Assembly (NCBI RefSeq): GCF_019904235.1
Contig: NZ_CP063202.1
Coordinates: 558,001 to 622,000, forward strand
DNA: 64,000 bases
Direction: 5' to 3'
Source of the DNA: Erythrobacter sp. SCSIO 43205
GTDB taxonomy: Bacteria; Pseudomonadota; Alphaproteobacteria; Sphingomonadales; Sphingomonadaceae
Under the pieces are notes generated by a model. It ran no database searches. It was not told the origin of the DNA and was given only the letters and a program-made list of their open reading frames with translations. A program made the translations under genes and the position numbers. This document shows, piece after piece, positions 24,232-31,948 of this stretch (position 1 is the first letter of the stretch; every line of letters begins with the position of its first letter).

Positions 24232-24474
24232 ATGTCCTTTCTGAAAACAGCCTTGCCATCCCTTGCTATCTGTTCGCTGGCGCTGTCCGCCTGCGCAGGT
24301 GAGAGCGAGGAGACGACTTATGAAGTCGATGCCGAAGATGTGGGTGGCGGTGAATTGCAGATTTCCGAAGCGCAAGACGATGCGGTTCCTGTGGATCTGC
24401 CCGAAACCCCGATGAAGAATGTGCCTGCCGAAGGTGAGGGCGACATGAGCGAAACGGGCGAGGCTGACGAGTAA
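24232..24474 (+). CDS. small acidic lipoprotein
   Basis: An 80-residue predicted lipoprotein with lipobox LSAC (Cys21) and an acidic mature part containing VDAEDVGGGELQ and PAEGEGDMSE. The ATG at 24232 follows AAGGAGAAAATTG, a strong ribosome site. Third of the acidic lipoprotein trio; the gene behind it is the second YdcH-like gene, which has its own FNR-type box. Function unknown. Confidence 0.68.
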   Translation: MSFLKTALPSLAICSLALSACAGESEETTYEVDAEDVGGGELQISEAQDDAVPVDLPETPMKNVPAEGEGDMSETGEADE

Positions 24475-24538
24475 TAGCCGAGGCGGCGCAAGTCTGGCTT
24501 TGCGCAGCTGGTTATGGGCTGGGCGTCGTTGACCAGGG

Positions 24539-24552
24539 TTGACGCATATCAA
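24539..24552. promoter_or_regulatory. FNR/FixK-type box before the second YdcH-like gene
   Basis: TTGACGCATATCAA fits the TTGAY-N4-RTCAA consensus. The centre (24545.5) is about 29 bases before a -10-like TAGAAG at 24574-24579, the same geometry as at 22969. The gene starts 64 bases after the box. Confidence 0.62.
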
Positions 24553-24615
24553 TGTCGAACGGCTTGAGGGCGCTAGAAGAGGCAGAGCCACTTTAACAAG
24601 GGTCTGCCCGCCTCA

Positions 24616-24963
24616 ATGTCTTCTCTCACTGCGCAGGAAATCTATGAGCTTCTTGGCCGCAGACGCGGGAACAGCGGGGGAATGCCCTCACTGGCCGAGG
24701 CGTTTCCCCTCGATGCGCAGCTGCTTTCGCGCCTCAAATGCACCAATGCGCATTTGCAAAAGCTGGCTGAGCGTTACCGGGTTCTGACCCGATCCATCAG
24801 CCGGATCGAGGCGAGCGGGGACAGGGAAGCCTATGCCTATTTGAAGCGGCTTAAACGGCAGCGGCTCCTCCTGCTCGATGAAATCGCATGGATGATCGAG
24901 AGCGCGCCCGAACCTGTCGCTGAAACGCAGGACGCAGCGCTTGCCGGCGCGGGAGCGGCATAG
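24616..24963 (+). CDS. YdcH-like (DUF465-type) protein, extended
   Basis: A 115-residue helical protein. The core from LLSRLKCTNAHLQKLAERYR through RSISRIEA and LKRLKRQRLLLLDEIAWMI matches the three-helix layout of the YdcH gene at 23042, with extensions at both ends: an N-terminal TAQEIYELLGRRRGNSGG and an Ala-rich C-terminus. It lacks a signal peptide. The shared FNR/FixK-type box suggests joint regulation with the first YdcH-like gene although about 1.3 kb and three lipoprotein genes lie between. Family assignment is moderately sure. Confidence 0.72.
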   Translation: MSSLTAQEIYELLGRRRGNSGGMPSLAEAFPLDAQLLSRLKCTNAHLQKLAERYRVLTRSISRIEASGDREAYAYLKRLKRQRLLLLDEIAWMIESAPEPVAETQDAALAGAGAA

Positions 24964-24985
24964 CTGATCTTGTCGCGGCACTTAT

Positions 24986-25017
24986 GAGAGTGACGTCACA
25001 GGCGAGACGTCACTCTC
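24986..25017. terminator. strong hairpin between convergent genes
   Basis: A perfect 12-base inverted repeat, GAGAGTGACGTC at 24986-24997 and GACGTCACTCTC at 25006-25017, with an 8-base loop. It lacks a T run, so termination is likely but not certain. It separates genes ending at 24963 (+) and 25032 (-). Confidence 0.6.
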
Positions 25018-25031
25018 ACCAAGTCAAAGGC

Positions 25032-25412
25032 TCAAAAAAGCAAGGTTTGCGGGTCTGGCATCGGTTCTTGTTTCTGCGCCTTGATAAGGCTGAGAACACT
25101 GCGCACGCCGACCCAAATGGCGATGACTGGCATCAAAAGGATACCGATGAAGACGATCGACAAGACACCTGCGACAACAAATCCGGCAAAGCCGAACCAG
25201 AAGGTGCGGATGAGATAGGTGAAGTGTGATGCAGCCCAGGCGGGTTGGTTGTCGTTCTGCCACACGTGAGCAAGCACGATGCCAACAAGGCCGGTAATAC
25301 CAGTGATGAAGCTTGCCAGATAGCACAAGGAGATGATCGTTGGCTGGTTCAAATCGAACCCTGCATTGGGCGCAACTTGGCGGTTGTCGTCTGATTTAAT
25401 TGGTTCGGTCAT
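25032..25412 (-). CDS. DUF4870 (Tic20-like) membrane protein
   Basis: A 126-residue protein with a short polar N-terminus and three to four hydrophobic segments: ISLCYLASFITGITGLVGIVLA, HFTYLIRTFWFGFAGFVVAGVL and FIGILLMPVIAIWVGVRSVL-type stretches. It matches the DUF4870/Tic20-like family in HVWQNDNQPAWAASHF and the IWVGVRSVLSLIKA block. Role unknown. The ATG at 25412 has no strong ribosome site. It converges with the second YdcH-like gene and lies on the same strand as the DUF2282 gene at 25582, about 170 bases upstream. Confidence 0.82.
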   Translation of the reverse strand: MTEPIKSDDNRQVAPNAGFDLNQPTIISLCYLASFITGITGLVGIVLAHVWQNDNQPAWAASHFTYLIRTFWFGFAGFVVAGVLSIVFIGILLMPVIAIWVGVRSVLSLIKAQKQEPMPDPQTLLF

Positions 25413-25521
25413 GGCTGATCCCCCATTGATGGCCGTGTCTGATGAGGAGGCAGTCTAAGCAAAGCTACGCAGGGATGGAAGCGGTTTTGCGCAATTCTTG
25501 GTCAGACTTATGGCCCAAATG

Positions 25522-25557
25522 AAAAGGGCCGCTCAGCCTTCGCTTGAGCAGCCCTTG
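25522..25557 (-). terminator. rho-independent terminator of the DUF2282 gene
   Basis: AAGGGC near 25524-25529 pairs with GCCCTT at 25551-25556, with an inner GCTCA/TGAGC stem; reading the minus strand the hairpin is followed by TTTTC. It sits 25 bases behind the stop at 25582. Confidence 0.75.
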
Positions 25558-25581
25558 TATCAAATCTTGTGCTGATGGCGT

Positions 25582-25932
25582 TTAGCCGATGTTGTCTGTC
25601 TCTTCGAGCGAGCCGAATGTGCCGTCAGGCCGTTCAATGCTTTCGCACGTGCCTGCATCGACATATGTCCAGGCATTGCCTTGGTAGTCGATAACCGAAG
25701 TGCCAGCACAGCTTGTGCCCGGACCCGCTGCACAGCCGTTTTGACCAGCGAGTGAGATGCCATAGCATTTCTCTTTCTCGCCTTCGCCCGCTGCTGCCAA
25801 AGCCTCTGCCTCGGTGTTTGCTGCGCCTTCTTCGCTTGTTGCTGCCGGTGCCTCTGCCCCGCCACCACAAGCCGCGGCCAAGCCTGCGGCCGCTGCCAAT
25901 GCGATAGACCCTTTGATACGCGACGTATTCAT
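25582..25932 (-). CDS. DUF2282 (BufA1-like) lipoprotein
   Basis: A 116-residue protein of the DUF2282 family, whose characterised members (bufferins) are copper-binding peptides matured by a DUF692-type MNIO enzyme. The family block is clear: [20 protein letters not shown], then [15 protein letters not shown] and the closing AGTCE, with Cys 56, 67, 75 and 96. It differs in two ways: a lipobox AAAC (Cys22) and an Ala/Glu-rich linker make it a predicted lipoprotein rather than a free periplasmic peptide, and no DUF692 or DUF2063 partner gene is nearby. The ATG at 25932 begins the signal; a terminator follows the gene. Confidence 0.8.
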   Translation of the reverse strand: MNTSRIKGSIALAAAAGLAAACGGGAEAPAATSEEGAANTEAEALAAAGEGEKEKCYGISLAGQNGCAAGPGTSCAGTSVIDYQGNAWTYVDAGTCESIERPDGTFGSLEETDNIG

Positions 25933-26147
25933 AGTGTGTCCTCCGTCCATTTTGCGAAGACCCCCTTATGCAAAACCTGATCGGGGTCTTGCCAGTGAGT
26001 TCGCGTCGGCAAGCTATACGGTTACAGTCCGCTTGGCAAAAGTTGATAGCCTCTCGTCACAGACGCTTTCCTAGTTCGATGCAAACAGCTAAGCGCCAGT
26101 GCGAAATCAAGGCAGCACAGCGCTGCACGGCAAAGTGAGACAATTCC

Positions 26148-27053
26148 ATGGCTCCATCCAAGGGCAATGACGCAAGGCTGGACCTTGCAAAAACCGAGGT
26201 GCTGATTGAGGCTCTGCCGTATTTTCAGCGCTATGCCGGGCGCACTTTCGTCGTGAAATATGGCGGCCACGCAATGGGCGATCCCAAGGCCGCGCGCGAC
26301 TTTGCTGAAGATATTGTGCTTTTGAAAGCGGTGGGTATCAATCCGGTCGTCGTTCATGGCGGCGGTCCGCAAATCGGCGATATGCTTAAACGGTTGGGGG
26401 TCGAGACGACCTTTGTCGATGGCCTTCGCGTGACCGATGAAGCGACCGCGAAGGTCGCCGAAATGGTGCTTTCAGGCGCAATCAACAAAGAACTCGTCGG
26501 CTGGCTCTCGAGTGCAGGCGGCAAGGCGTTAGGCTTGTCGGGCAAGGATGGCGGCCTTGTCACTGCGCGCAAGGTCAGCCGCACTACGAAAGATCCTGAA
26601 AGTCTGATCGAGCGTGCGGTCGATCTGGGCTTTGTGGGCGAACCTGCCCATGTCGATACCTCAGTCATCGATACGGCAGTGAAAGCAGGCATGATCCCCG
26701 TGATCGCGCCAATTGCCGGGGGCGATGATGGCGCGACCTATAATATTAACGCGGACACGATGGCGGGCGCTATTGCAGCGGCCCTTGGCGCAGCGCGGCT
26801 ATTCTTGCTGACCGATGTAGCAGGGGTGCTGGATAGCGACGGGAATCTTATGAGCGACCTTGGGCCGGGCGATGTTGCACGGCTCATCCGTCAGGGCGTT
26901 GTCCATGGCGGCATGGTGCCCAAGCTTGAAACTTGTGTCACGGCAGTGAATTCGGGCTGCGAGGCGGCGGTTGTGCTCGACGGGCGGGTGCCTCACGCCA
27001 TGCTGCTTGAATTCTTCACCGCGAGCGGGGCGGGAACACTGGTGCGGGCTTGA
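26148..27053 (+). CDS. argB: acetylglutamate kinase
   Basis: N-acetylglutamate kinase, the second step of arginine synthesis. The 301-residue protein shows the amino-acid kinase fold: the [12 protein letters not shown] phosphate loop, [10 protein letters not shown] for substrate, [16 protein letters not shown] and [11 protein letters not shown] for nucleotide. Length and motifs are typical, including an N-terminal extension that in arginine-sensitive enzymes mediates hexamer formation, so feedback control is plausible. The ATG follows a weak AATTCC context. No other arg gene is nearby; yggT-type and folD genes follow on the same strand. Confidence 0.94.
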   Translation: MAPSKGNDARLDLAKTEVLIEALPYFQRYAGRTFVVKYGGHAMGDPKAARDFAEDIVLLKAVGINPVVVHGGGPQIGDMLKRLGVETTFVDGLRVTDEATAKVAEMVLSGAINKELVGWLSSAGGKALGLSGKDGGLVTARKVSRTTKDPESLIERAVDLGFVGEPAHVDTSVIDTAVKAGMIPVIAPIAGGDDGATYNINADTMAGAIAAALGAARLFLLTDVAGVLDSDGNLMSDLGPGDVARLIRQGVVHGGMVPKLETCVTAVNSGCEAAVVLDGRVPHAMLLEFFTASGAGTLVRA

Positions 27054-27200
27054 GAGTTTCATATTGAAAGCTTCGAGCGGCACGAAAGATGCCGCACTGG
27101 AAAAAGGCGTGTTAGTCGGCTAATACGCTCGTCAAGGGACTCAAACGCTCGCAGCGGGCAAGCTTGTTGCGAGTAAATTCGACAAGGTACAAGAAACCCA

Positions 27201-27497
27201 ATGCCAACGCTTATCGACACACTCATTCAGATCATTTCACTGTTAGTGAATGTCTTCGTCATGTTGGTGATCGTGCAATTCGTGATCGGATTGCTGTTCG
27301 CCTTTAACGTGGTGAACCAATCGAACCAATTCCTCGCGCAAGTGTACGAATCGATCAATCGCTTGATGGAGCCGGTTTTGCGCCCGGTGCGCAATGTCAT
27401 GCCGCAAACCGGCGCGCTTGATCTGTCGCCATTGGTGATAATTGTTGTTGCGCAAATTGTGCTGATCGTCCTTGGTTCGGTTCGAGGTTCACTATGA
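27201..27497 (+). CDS. YggT family membrane protein
   Basis: A 98-residue protein matching the YggT family: two long hydrophobic segments, [20 protein letters not shown] and [18 protein letters not shown], and between them the signature [20 protein letters not shown]. Family members are small inner-membrane proteins linked to osmotic tolerance or division-plane processes in some bacteria; the exact role is not known. It overlaps the folD start by four bases (ATGA), so the two genes are translationally coupled. Confidence 0.9.
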   Translation: MPTLIDTLIQIISLLVNVFVMLVIVQFVIGLLFAFNVVNQSNQFLAQVYESINRLMEPVLRPVRNVMPQTGALDLSPLVIIVVAQIVLIVLGSVRGSL

Positions 27498-28387
27498 CCG
27501 CTAGCCGGATTGACGGTAAAGCCTTTGCCGCCCGCCTTCGCGAGCGCGTGGGCGAACACGCAGCCAGGTTCGCACAAGAGGCCGGGCGCAAACCTGGCCT
27601 TGCAGTCGTGCTGGTCGGCGAAGACCCTGCAAGCCAGGTTTACGTCGGCTCCAAAGGTAAAGCGACCGTGGCTGCCAATATGGAAAGCTTTGAGCATCGC
27701 TTGCCCGCCGACACCAGCGAAGAGACGCTTCTTGCGCTGATTGAAAAGCTCAATGGCGATGAGGCGGTCGATGGCATTCTGGTCCAGCTCCCGCTGCCCG
27801 ATCACCTTGATGAACAATCCATCATCGCCTCGATTAGCCCGGATAAGGACGTCGACGGCTTTCACGTGATCAACGCAGGCCGTCTCAGCGTCGGGCAGTC
27901 AGGGTTCGTCCCTTGCACCCCGCTTGGCTGCATGATGCTTTTGACGGACCAATTGGGCGATCTTTCGGGGCTGGAAGCGGTCGTGATTGGCCGTTCGAAC
28001 ATCGTCGGTAAGCCGATGGCGCAACTGCTGCTTGATGCTAACGCCACTGTCACCATCGCGCACAGCCGGACAAAGGATCTGGCCAGCGTGGTTGCGCGCG
28101 CAGACATCGTGGTCGCAGCCGTGGGACGCGCCAATATGGTTCGTAAAGAGTGGCTCAAGCCCGGTGCAACGGTGATTGATGTAGGCATTAACCGCCTGCC
28201 GCCTGAACCCGGCAAGGAAAAGGGCAAGTTAGTGGGCGATGTCGCCTTTGACGAGGCGAGCGAAGTCGCAGGAGCGATCACGCCAGTCCCCGGAGGCGTT
28301 GGCCCGATGACGATTGCGGTTCTTTTGCGCAACACGCTGGTCGCTGCGCACCGTAATGCTGGGTTAAGCGTGCCGGAGGGTATTTAG
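27494..28387 (+). CDS. folD: methylenetetrahydrofolate dehydrogenase/cyclohydrolase
   Basis: FolD, the bifunctional enzyme interconverting methylene-, methenyl- and 10-formyl-tetrahydrofolate. Of 297 residues: YVGSKGKA contains the catalytic Lys-Tyr pair region, [14 protein letters not shown] and KDVDGFH are the folate/active-site blocks, [18 protein letters not shown] is the NADP loop, and the closing [18 protein letters not shown] is diagnostic. Length is normal. It is coupled to the YggT-type gene by an ATGA overlap. No gene in this window uses one-carbon units directly besides this one. Confidence 0.95.
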   Translation: MTASRIDGKAFAARLRERVGEHAARFAQEAGRKPGLAVVLVGEDPASQVYVGSKGKATVAANMESFEHRLPADTSEETLLALIEKLNGDEAVDGILVQLPLPDHLDEQSIIASISPDKDVDGFHVINAGRLSVGQSGFVPCTPLGCMMLLTDQLGDLSGLEAVVIGRSNIVGKPMAQLLLDANATVTIAHSRTKDLASVVARADIVVAAVGRANMVRKEWLKPGATVIDVGINRLPPEPGKEKGKLVGDVAFDEASEVAGAITPVPGGVGPMTIAVLLRNTLVAAHRNAGLSVPEGI

Positions 28388-28413
28388 GCCCCTCGTTACT
28401 GAGGAGACTTACC

Positions 28414-29178
28414 ATGAGCCATCCGTGTAGCCTTCGCCATTTTAGCAGCCTAGGCATCACCACAGCCCTTGCAGTGACGCTTGGCGCGTGCGCTTCCTCG
28501 GGCCCGCGCGGCCCTTCTGAGAAGGTGATTGATCGCGTTCTTGCAAGTGCTCCGGGCGAAGCACAGCCAAGCACCATAGTCTCCACCGAAATCGCTTATG
28601 CCAAGGCTGCCAGACAGGACGGCCTTGGGGCTGCCATGGCCGAATACGCCGCGCCCGGCGCTCAGATACATACCGGCGATGGCTTGGTGCCCGCACAAGC
28701 TGGCGCGATCACAAAGGAGCAATGGGCCCCGCGCGTGGTGGTCAAAAGCTGCGATGGCTCGCTCGCACTGTCGCAGGGGCGCTTTGCTGACGCGACGGGC
28801 AAAGTCGGCAATTACATCACGACTTGGCAGCGCCAGCCTGAGGGTGATTTCAAATGGTCCTATGAGGTAAGCGGCCTCGACGACCCACAGCCGCCACCGC
28901 GCAAACAATTCGAGGATGGCGACATAGTTGTAACCGCGCTTGACGTGGTGAAAGGTCTTATCGCGACCTGCCCACGGGAGGGCGAACCAACCCCGCCGCC
29001 CCCTCCGATCCCTGTGGGTGAGGGCGGCGCATCGGCTGCACAGACTTCGCGCGATGGCACCTTGCGCTGGCGATGGGAGCAGCGGGAGGGCGGCACGAAA
29101 TACGTGACGGCTGAATATTATTTCCAAGGCAAATGGGTGACAGCAATCGAAGAAAGTCTTGCATCCCCAAGCGAATGA
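28414..29178 (+). CDS. lipoprotein of unknown function
   Basis: A 254-residue predicted lipoprotein: the signal ends in the lipobox LGAC (Cys27). The mature region holds a helical part (VSTEIAYAKAARQDGLGAAMAEY) resembling the start of NTF2-like folds, then GLVPAQAGAI and WAPRVVVKSCDGSLALSQG. A proline-rich linker (TPPPPPIP) separates it from a short C-terminal WRWEQREGGTKYVT block. Assignment to the NTF2-like group is tentative. The ATG follows GAGGAGAC. It lies 26 bases after folD and 16 bases before the marC-type gene, consistent with an operon. Confidence 0.72.
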   Translation: MSHPCSLRHFSSLGITTALAVTLGACASSGPRGPSEKVIDRVLASAPGEAQPSTIVSTEIAYAKAARQDGLGAAMAEYAAPGAQIHTGDGLVPAQAGAITKEQWAPRVVVKSCDGSLALSQGRFADATGKVGNYITTWQRQPEGDFKWSYEVSGLDDPQPPPRKQFEDGDIVVTALDVVKGLIATCPREGEPTPPPPPIPVGEGGASAAQTSRDGTLRWRWEQREGGTKYVTAEYYFQGKWVTAIEESLASPSE

Positions 29179-29194
29179 TGAGCAAGGGCACTCG

Positions 29195-29824
29195 ATGTTT
29201 CCTGAACTGTTTATCTCTGCTTTTGTGACCTTGTTCGTTGTGATTGACCCGCCCGGCTGTGCGCCGATCTATGCGGGGCTCACCAAAACTGCACCGCCTG
29301 CGCAAGCCCGCAATATGGCCCTGCGCGCGGTGATGATTGCGGCGATCATTCTGCTGATCTTTGCCTTCTTCGGCGAAAGCTTGCTGGCCGCGCTGCATAT
29401 CGAACTCGACAGCTTCCGCATCGCAGGAGGGCTCATGCTGTTTTTCATCGCATTCGAAATGGTGTTTGAAAAACGCACTCAGCGCCGCACCGACCGCGCG
29501 GACAAGGTGAACGCTGATCCTGAGGTTGAGGACGTGTCGGTCTTCCCCATGGCCATGCCCATGCTCGCAGGACCCGGCGCCATTGCGGCGGTGATGCTGC
29601 TGATGAATGAGGCGGACACGACGGCAGAAACGATTGAAGTGTTCGCAGCATTGGGTTCTGTTCTGGTGCTCACCGCGATTGCTCTCGTTGCCGCAGGACC
29701 GCTCATCCGCTTGCTGGGCGATAAGGTTGAGGCCGTTGTGACCCGTCTCCTCGGCGTGCTTCTCGCAGCGTTAGCGGCGCAATATGTGATCGACGGGATA
29801 AAGGGCAATTTCGGGATTGTTTGA
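29195..29824 (+). CDS. MarC family integral membrane protein
   Basis: A 209-residue protein with six hydrophobic segments and the MarC signature blocks: FVVIDPPGCAPIYAGLT at the first loop, FRIAGGLMLFFIAFEM and VFPMAMPMLAGPGAI with the conserved Pro-Gly-Pro-type loop. MarC proteins are inner-membrane; early links to multiple antibiotic resistance were later not supported, so no function is given. Start at ATG 29195 rather than 36 bases upstream, because the membrane segment begins there. It ends 18 bases before the convergent Lon-N-like gene. Confidence 0.88.
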   Translation: MFPELFISAFVTLFVVIDPPGCAPIYAGLTKTAPPAQARNMALRAVMIAAIILLIFAFFGESLLAALHIELDSFRIAGGLMLFFIAFEMVFEKRTQRRTDRADKVNADPEVEDVSVFPMAMPMLAGPGAIAAVMLLMNEADTTAETIEVFAALGSVLVLTAIALVAAGPLIRLLGDKVEAVVTRLLGVLLAALAAQYVIDGIKGNFGIV

Positions 29825-29842
29825 CCGCCCCCGATGCGAAAA

Positions 29843-30454
29843 TCACTGCAGCGTCGTGATCTCTTCACCACCGTCGCGCCGACCAAAGAATTGCATCAAC
29901 TGAACCAGCAATTCACACCGTTCGGTCAGCGAATCAGCTTCGAGCAGCGCCTGCTTTGAAGCAGGGTCAAACGGCGCGATTTGCGAGACACCGTTGATCA
30001 AGGACCGATCGTCAAGGTTCGTGACCGAATCCCAGTCAACGCTATACCCTTGCGCGTCGGCAAACTCGCGCGCTTCCTGTTCAAACCCGCCGCGCTGAGC
30101 GATGCTGAGGGTTTCGTTCTCGTCCTCTTCGATCAGCTCGGCCTCGACCTGACGAAAGGCGGTCGCAACGTCCATTTCACGCAAGATGCGAAAGCGCGAT
30201 TGCCCTTCCAGAATGAGGTTGTAGCGCCCATCATCCATCGCCTCGATCTCGCTGATGTATCCCACACAGCCGATTGAATAGAGCGGGGCACCATCAACCG
30301 CGCGCTGAGGCTGGATCATCGCGATTTTACGGTCGCGCACCAGCGCATCGCCCACCAGAGCCCGGTAACGCGGCTCAAAGATATGCAGCGGCAATTGCAG
30401 CCCCGGAAACAGGACCGCGCCAGTGAGGGGGAAGATGGAGAGGCGTGTGGACAT
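29843..30454 (-). CDS. Lon N-terminal (substrate-binding) domain protein
   Basis: A 203-residue protein made of a Lon substrate-binding (LAN) domain without the ATPase or protease parts. Seen: LSIFPLTGAVLFPGLQLPLHIFEPRYRALV, IGCVGYISEIE, DGRYNLILEGQSRFRI and a helical C-terminus. Stand-alone LAN proteins are common and of unknown role, perhaps adaptors or binding proteins. It lies 12 bases behind the thioredoxin-TPR gene on the same strand, a pairing common in alphaproteobacteria and suggestive of protein quality control. Confidence 0.9.
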   Translation of the reverse strand: MSTRLSIFPLTGAVLFPGLQLPLHIFEPRYRALVGDALVRDRKIAMIQPQRAVDGAPLYSIGCVGYISEIEAMDDGRYNLILEGQSRFRILREMDVATAFRQVEAELIEEDENETLSIAQRGGFEQEAREFADAQGYSVDWDSVTNLDDRSLINGVSQIAPFDPASKQALLEADSLTERCELLVQLMQFFGRRDGGEEITTLQ

Positions 30455-30466
30455 TCTGGCGTGCGC

Positions 30467-31402
30467 TTACCCGAAGAGGATTTTCGACAGTTTGCGACGG
30501 GTGGCCACCACCCACTCATCCTGAAGGCCGGTCGCCTCGAACATCTTGAGAAGCTGCGCACGCGCGGCTCCATCGTTCCATTCGCGGTCCTTTTGAACCA
30601 TGGCAAGGAGCGTGTCAGCGGCCTCATCGCGCGCGCCTGCTGCAAAGGCGGCTTCGGCAAAGGCGAATTGCGCGTCCATATCGTCCGGGTTCGCGCCCGC
30701 TGCATCGCGAAGGCCGGCAAGCTCGCTGTCATCGACGCTGTTGGCGGAAAGTTCGAGCGCCGCTTTTGCAGCCTCGATTGCCGGGTCATTTGCGAGCTTT
30801 TCATCGGCTTCGACACTCGCAAGCACCTGCGCTGCTTCATCGGTCTGACCCAGCGCGATCAAGGCTTTGACAAGACCAGCGTGAGCCGGGGCATTGTCGC
30901 TCGCAAATTCGACCACTTGGCCAAAAATGCCCGCTGCACGCTGCGCATCACCTTCGCCAAGTGCAGCCTCGCCCATGGCGACAAACTGCGCGATTTCCTC
31001 AGCCGATGGACCTTGCGGCGCACCGCCACCTGCGCCTGCCTCGATCGGCAATTGTGCAAGGATCTGGTCGAGCATTTGCGAAAGCTGGCTTTCGGTGCGC
31101 GCCTGAGTGAGGTCGGCGACGGGCTGCCCTTGAAACAGGGCATAGACCGTCGGGATCGACTTCACTTGGAACTGGCCGGCGATGAATTGTTCTTCATCAA
31201 CATTGATCTTGGCAAGGACAACGCCTTTGTCGGCATAGTCAGCCGCGACCTTTTCAAGCACCGGAGTGAGCGCCTTGCACGGCCCGCACCACTCGGCCCA
31301 AAAGTCGACGATCACAAGTTTGGTCATGCTTGGCTCAACCACCTCCTTGCGGAAACGGTCGACGGCCTTTTGCTCTTCGATGTTCAGACCCATGCTTGCC
31401 AC
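30467..31402 (-). CDS. thioredoxin-TPR fusion (CnoX/YbbN-like)
   Basis: A 311-residue cytoplasmic protein with an N-terminal thioredoxin domain (VDFWAEWCGPCKAL, redox WCGPC at about residues 38-42, then SIPTVYALFQG with the cis-Pro) and a C-terminal TPR-like region of helical repeats from about residue 135. This is the YbbN/CnoX layout, a holdase and redox co-chaperone; unlike E. coli CnoX it keeps a full CxxC. The start is GTG at 31402 behind AGGAG at eight bases; an ATG nine bases in is possible. The Lon-N-like gene follows in the same unit. Confidence 0.88.
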   Translation of the reverse strand: MASMGLNIEEQKAVDRFRKEVVEPSMTKLVIVDFWAEWCGPCKALTPVLEKVAADYADKGVVLAKINVDEEQFIAGQFQVKSIPTVYALFQGQPVADLTQARTESQLSQMLDQILAQLPIEAGAGGGAPQGPSAEEIAQFVAMGEAALGEGDAQRAAGIFGQVVEFASDNAPAHAGLVKALIALGQTDEAAQVLASVEADEKLANDPAIEAAKAALELSANSVDDSELAGLRDAAGANPDDMDAQFAFAEAAFAAGARDEAADTLLAMVQKDREWNDGAARAQLLKMFEATGLQDEWVVATRRKLSKILFG

Positions 31403-31670
31403 GAAAAGGGCTCCTGTTGGTTGGCTGGGGCGGGGTTCAGCCCGATATGATTCGTCCCCAACGTGATTCTTCTGCGCACCCCATTTGGGGTGTTTGGCGG
31501 CCTTTTGAAGGGTGTGAAGCTCGCTGGCTAGTCGCGCATCTCACAAAGAGCGCAAAAAGAGAGCATTTTTCTGTCTTTTTGGGGTTGCAGCAATTCAAAC
31601 CCGCTGTTAATTGCGCCGCCTCCCCGGCAGAGAGTTGCGGTATCCACCCACTCTCTTTTGGCGTCAGTGA

Positions 31671-31745
31671 GCGGGCGTAGCTCAGGGGTAGAGCACAACC
31701 TTGCCAAGGTTGGGGTCGGGCGTTCGAATCGCCTCGCCCGCTCCA
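31671..31745 (+). tRNA. tRNA-Gly (GCC)
   Basis: The acceptor stem GCGGGCG (31671-31677) pairs with CGCCCGC (31735-31741). The anticodon arm CAACC-TTGCCAA-GGTTG gives anticodon GCC. The T arm with TTCGAAT is present and CCA is encoded at the end (31743-31745). The preceding 268 bases (31403-31670) contain no gene I can support. Confidence 0.96.
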
Positions 31746-31911
31746 TTTTCTTCAGATCACCCGAGCGATAATTGAGTGCGCGGTCAAGCGCGCGCCGAGC
31801 CCCGTAATCGTGGCTTTCGCGCTGGTCTGGACGATTCAGCAAAAAATGTGAGCTCGAAGGTCCGTTGACTGTGGACTTTTGCACGCCTGTGCGCCATTGG
31901 ACCTGCAAATG

Positions 31912-31927
31912 ATATGTTATCACATAT
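31912..31927. promoter_or_regulatory. Zur-like dyad before the TonB receptor
   Basis: ATATGT-TATC-ACATAT forms a dyad and resembles the TGTTATA-containing operators of Fur-family zinc repressors. It lies 22 bases before the preferred start of the receptor, in an AT-rich segment likely to hold the promoter. Confidence 0.45.
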
Positions 31928-31948
31928 AAAATGGGAATTCGCTGTCCG

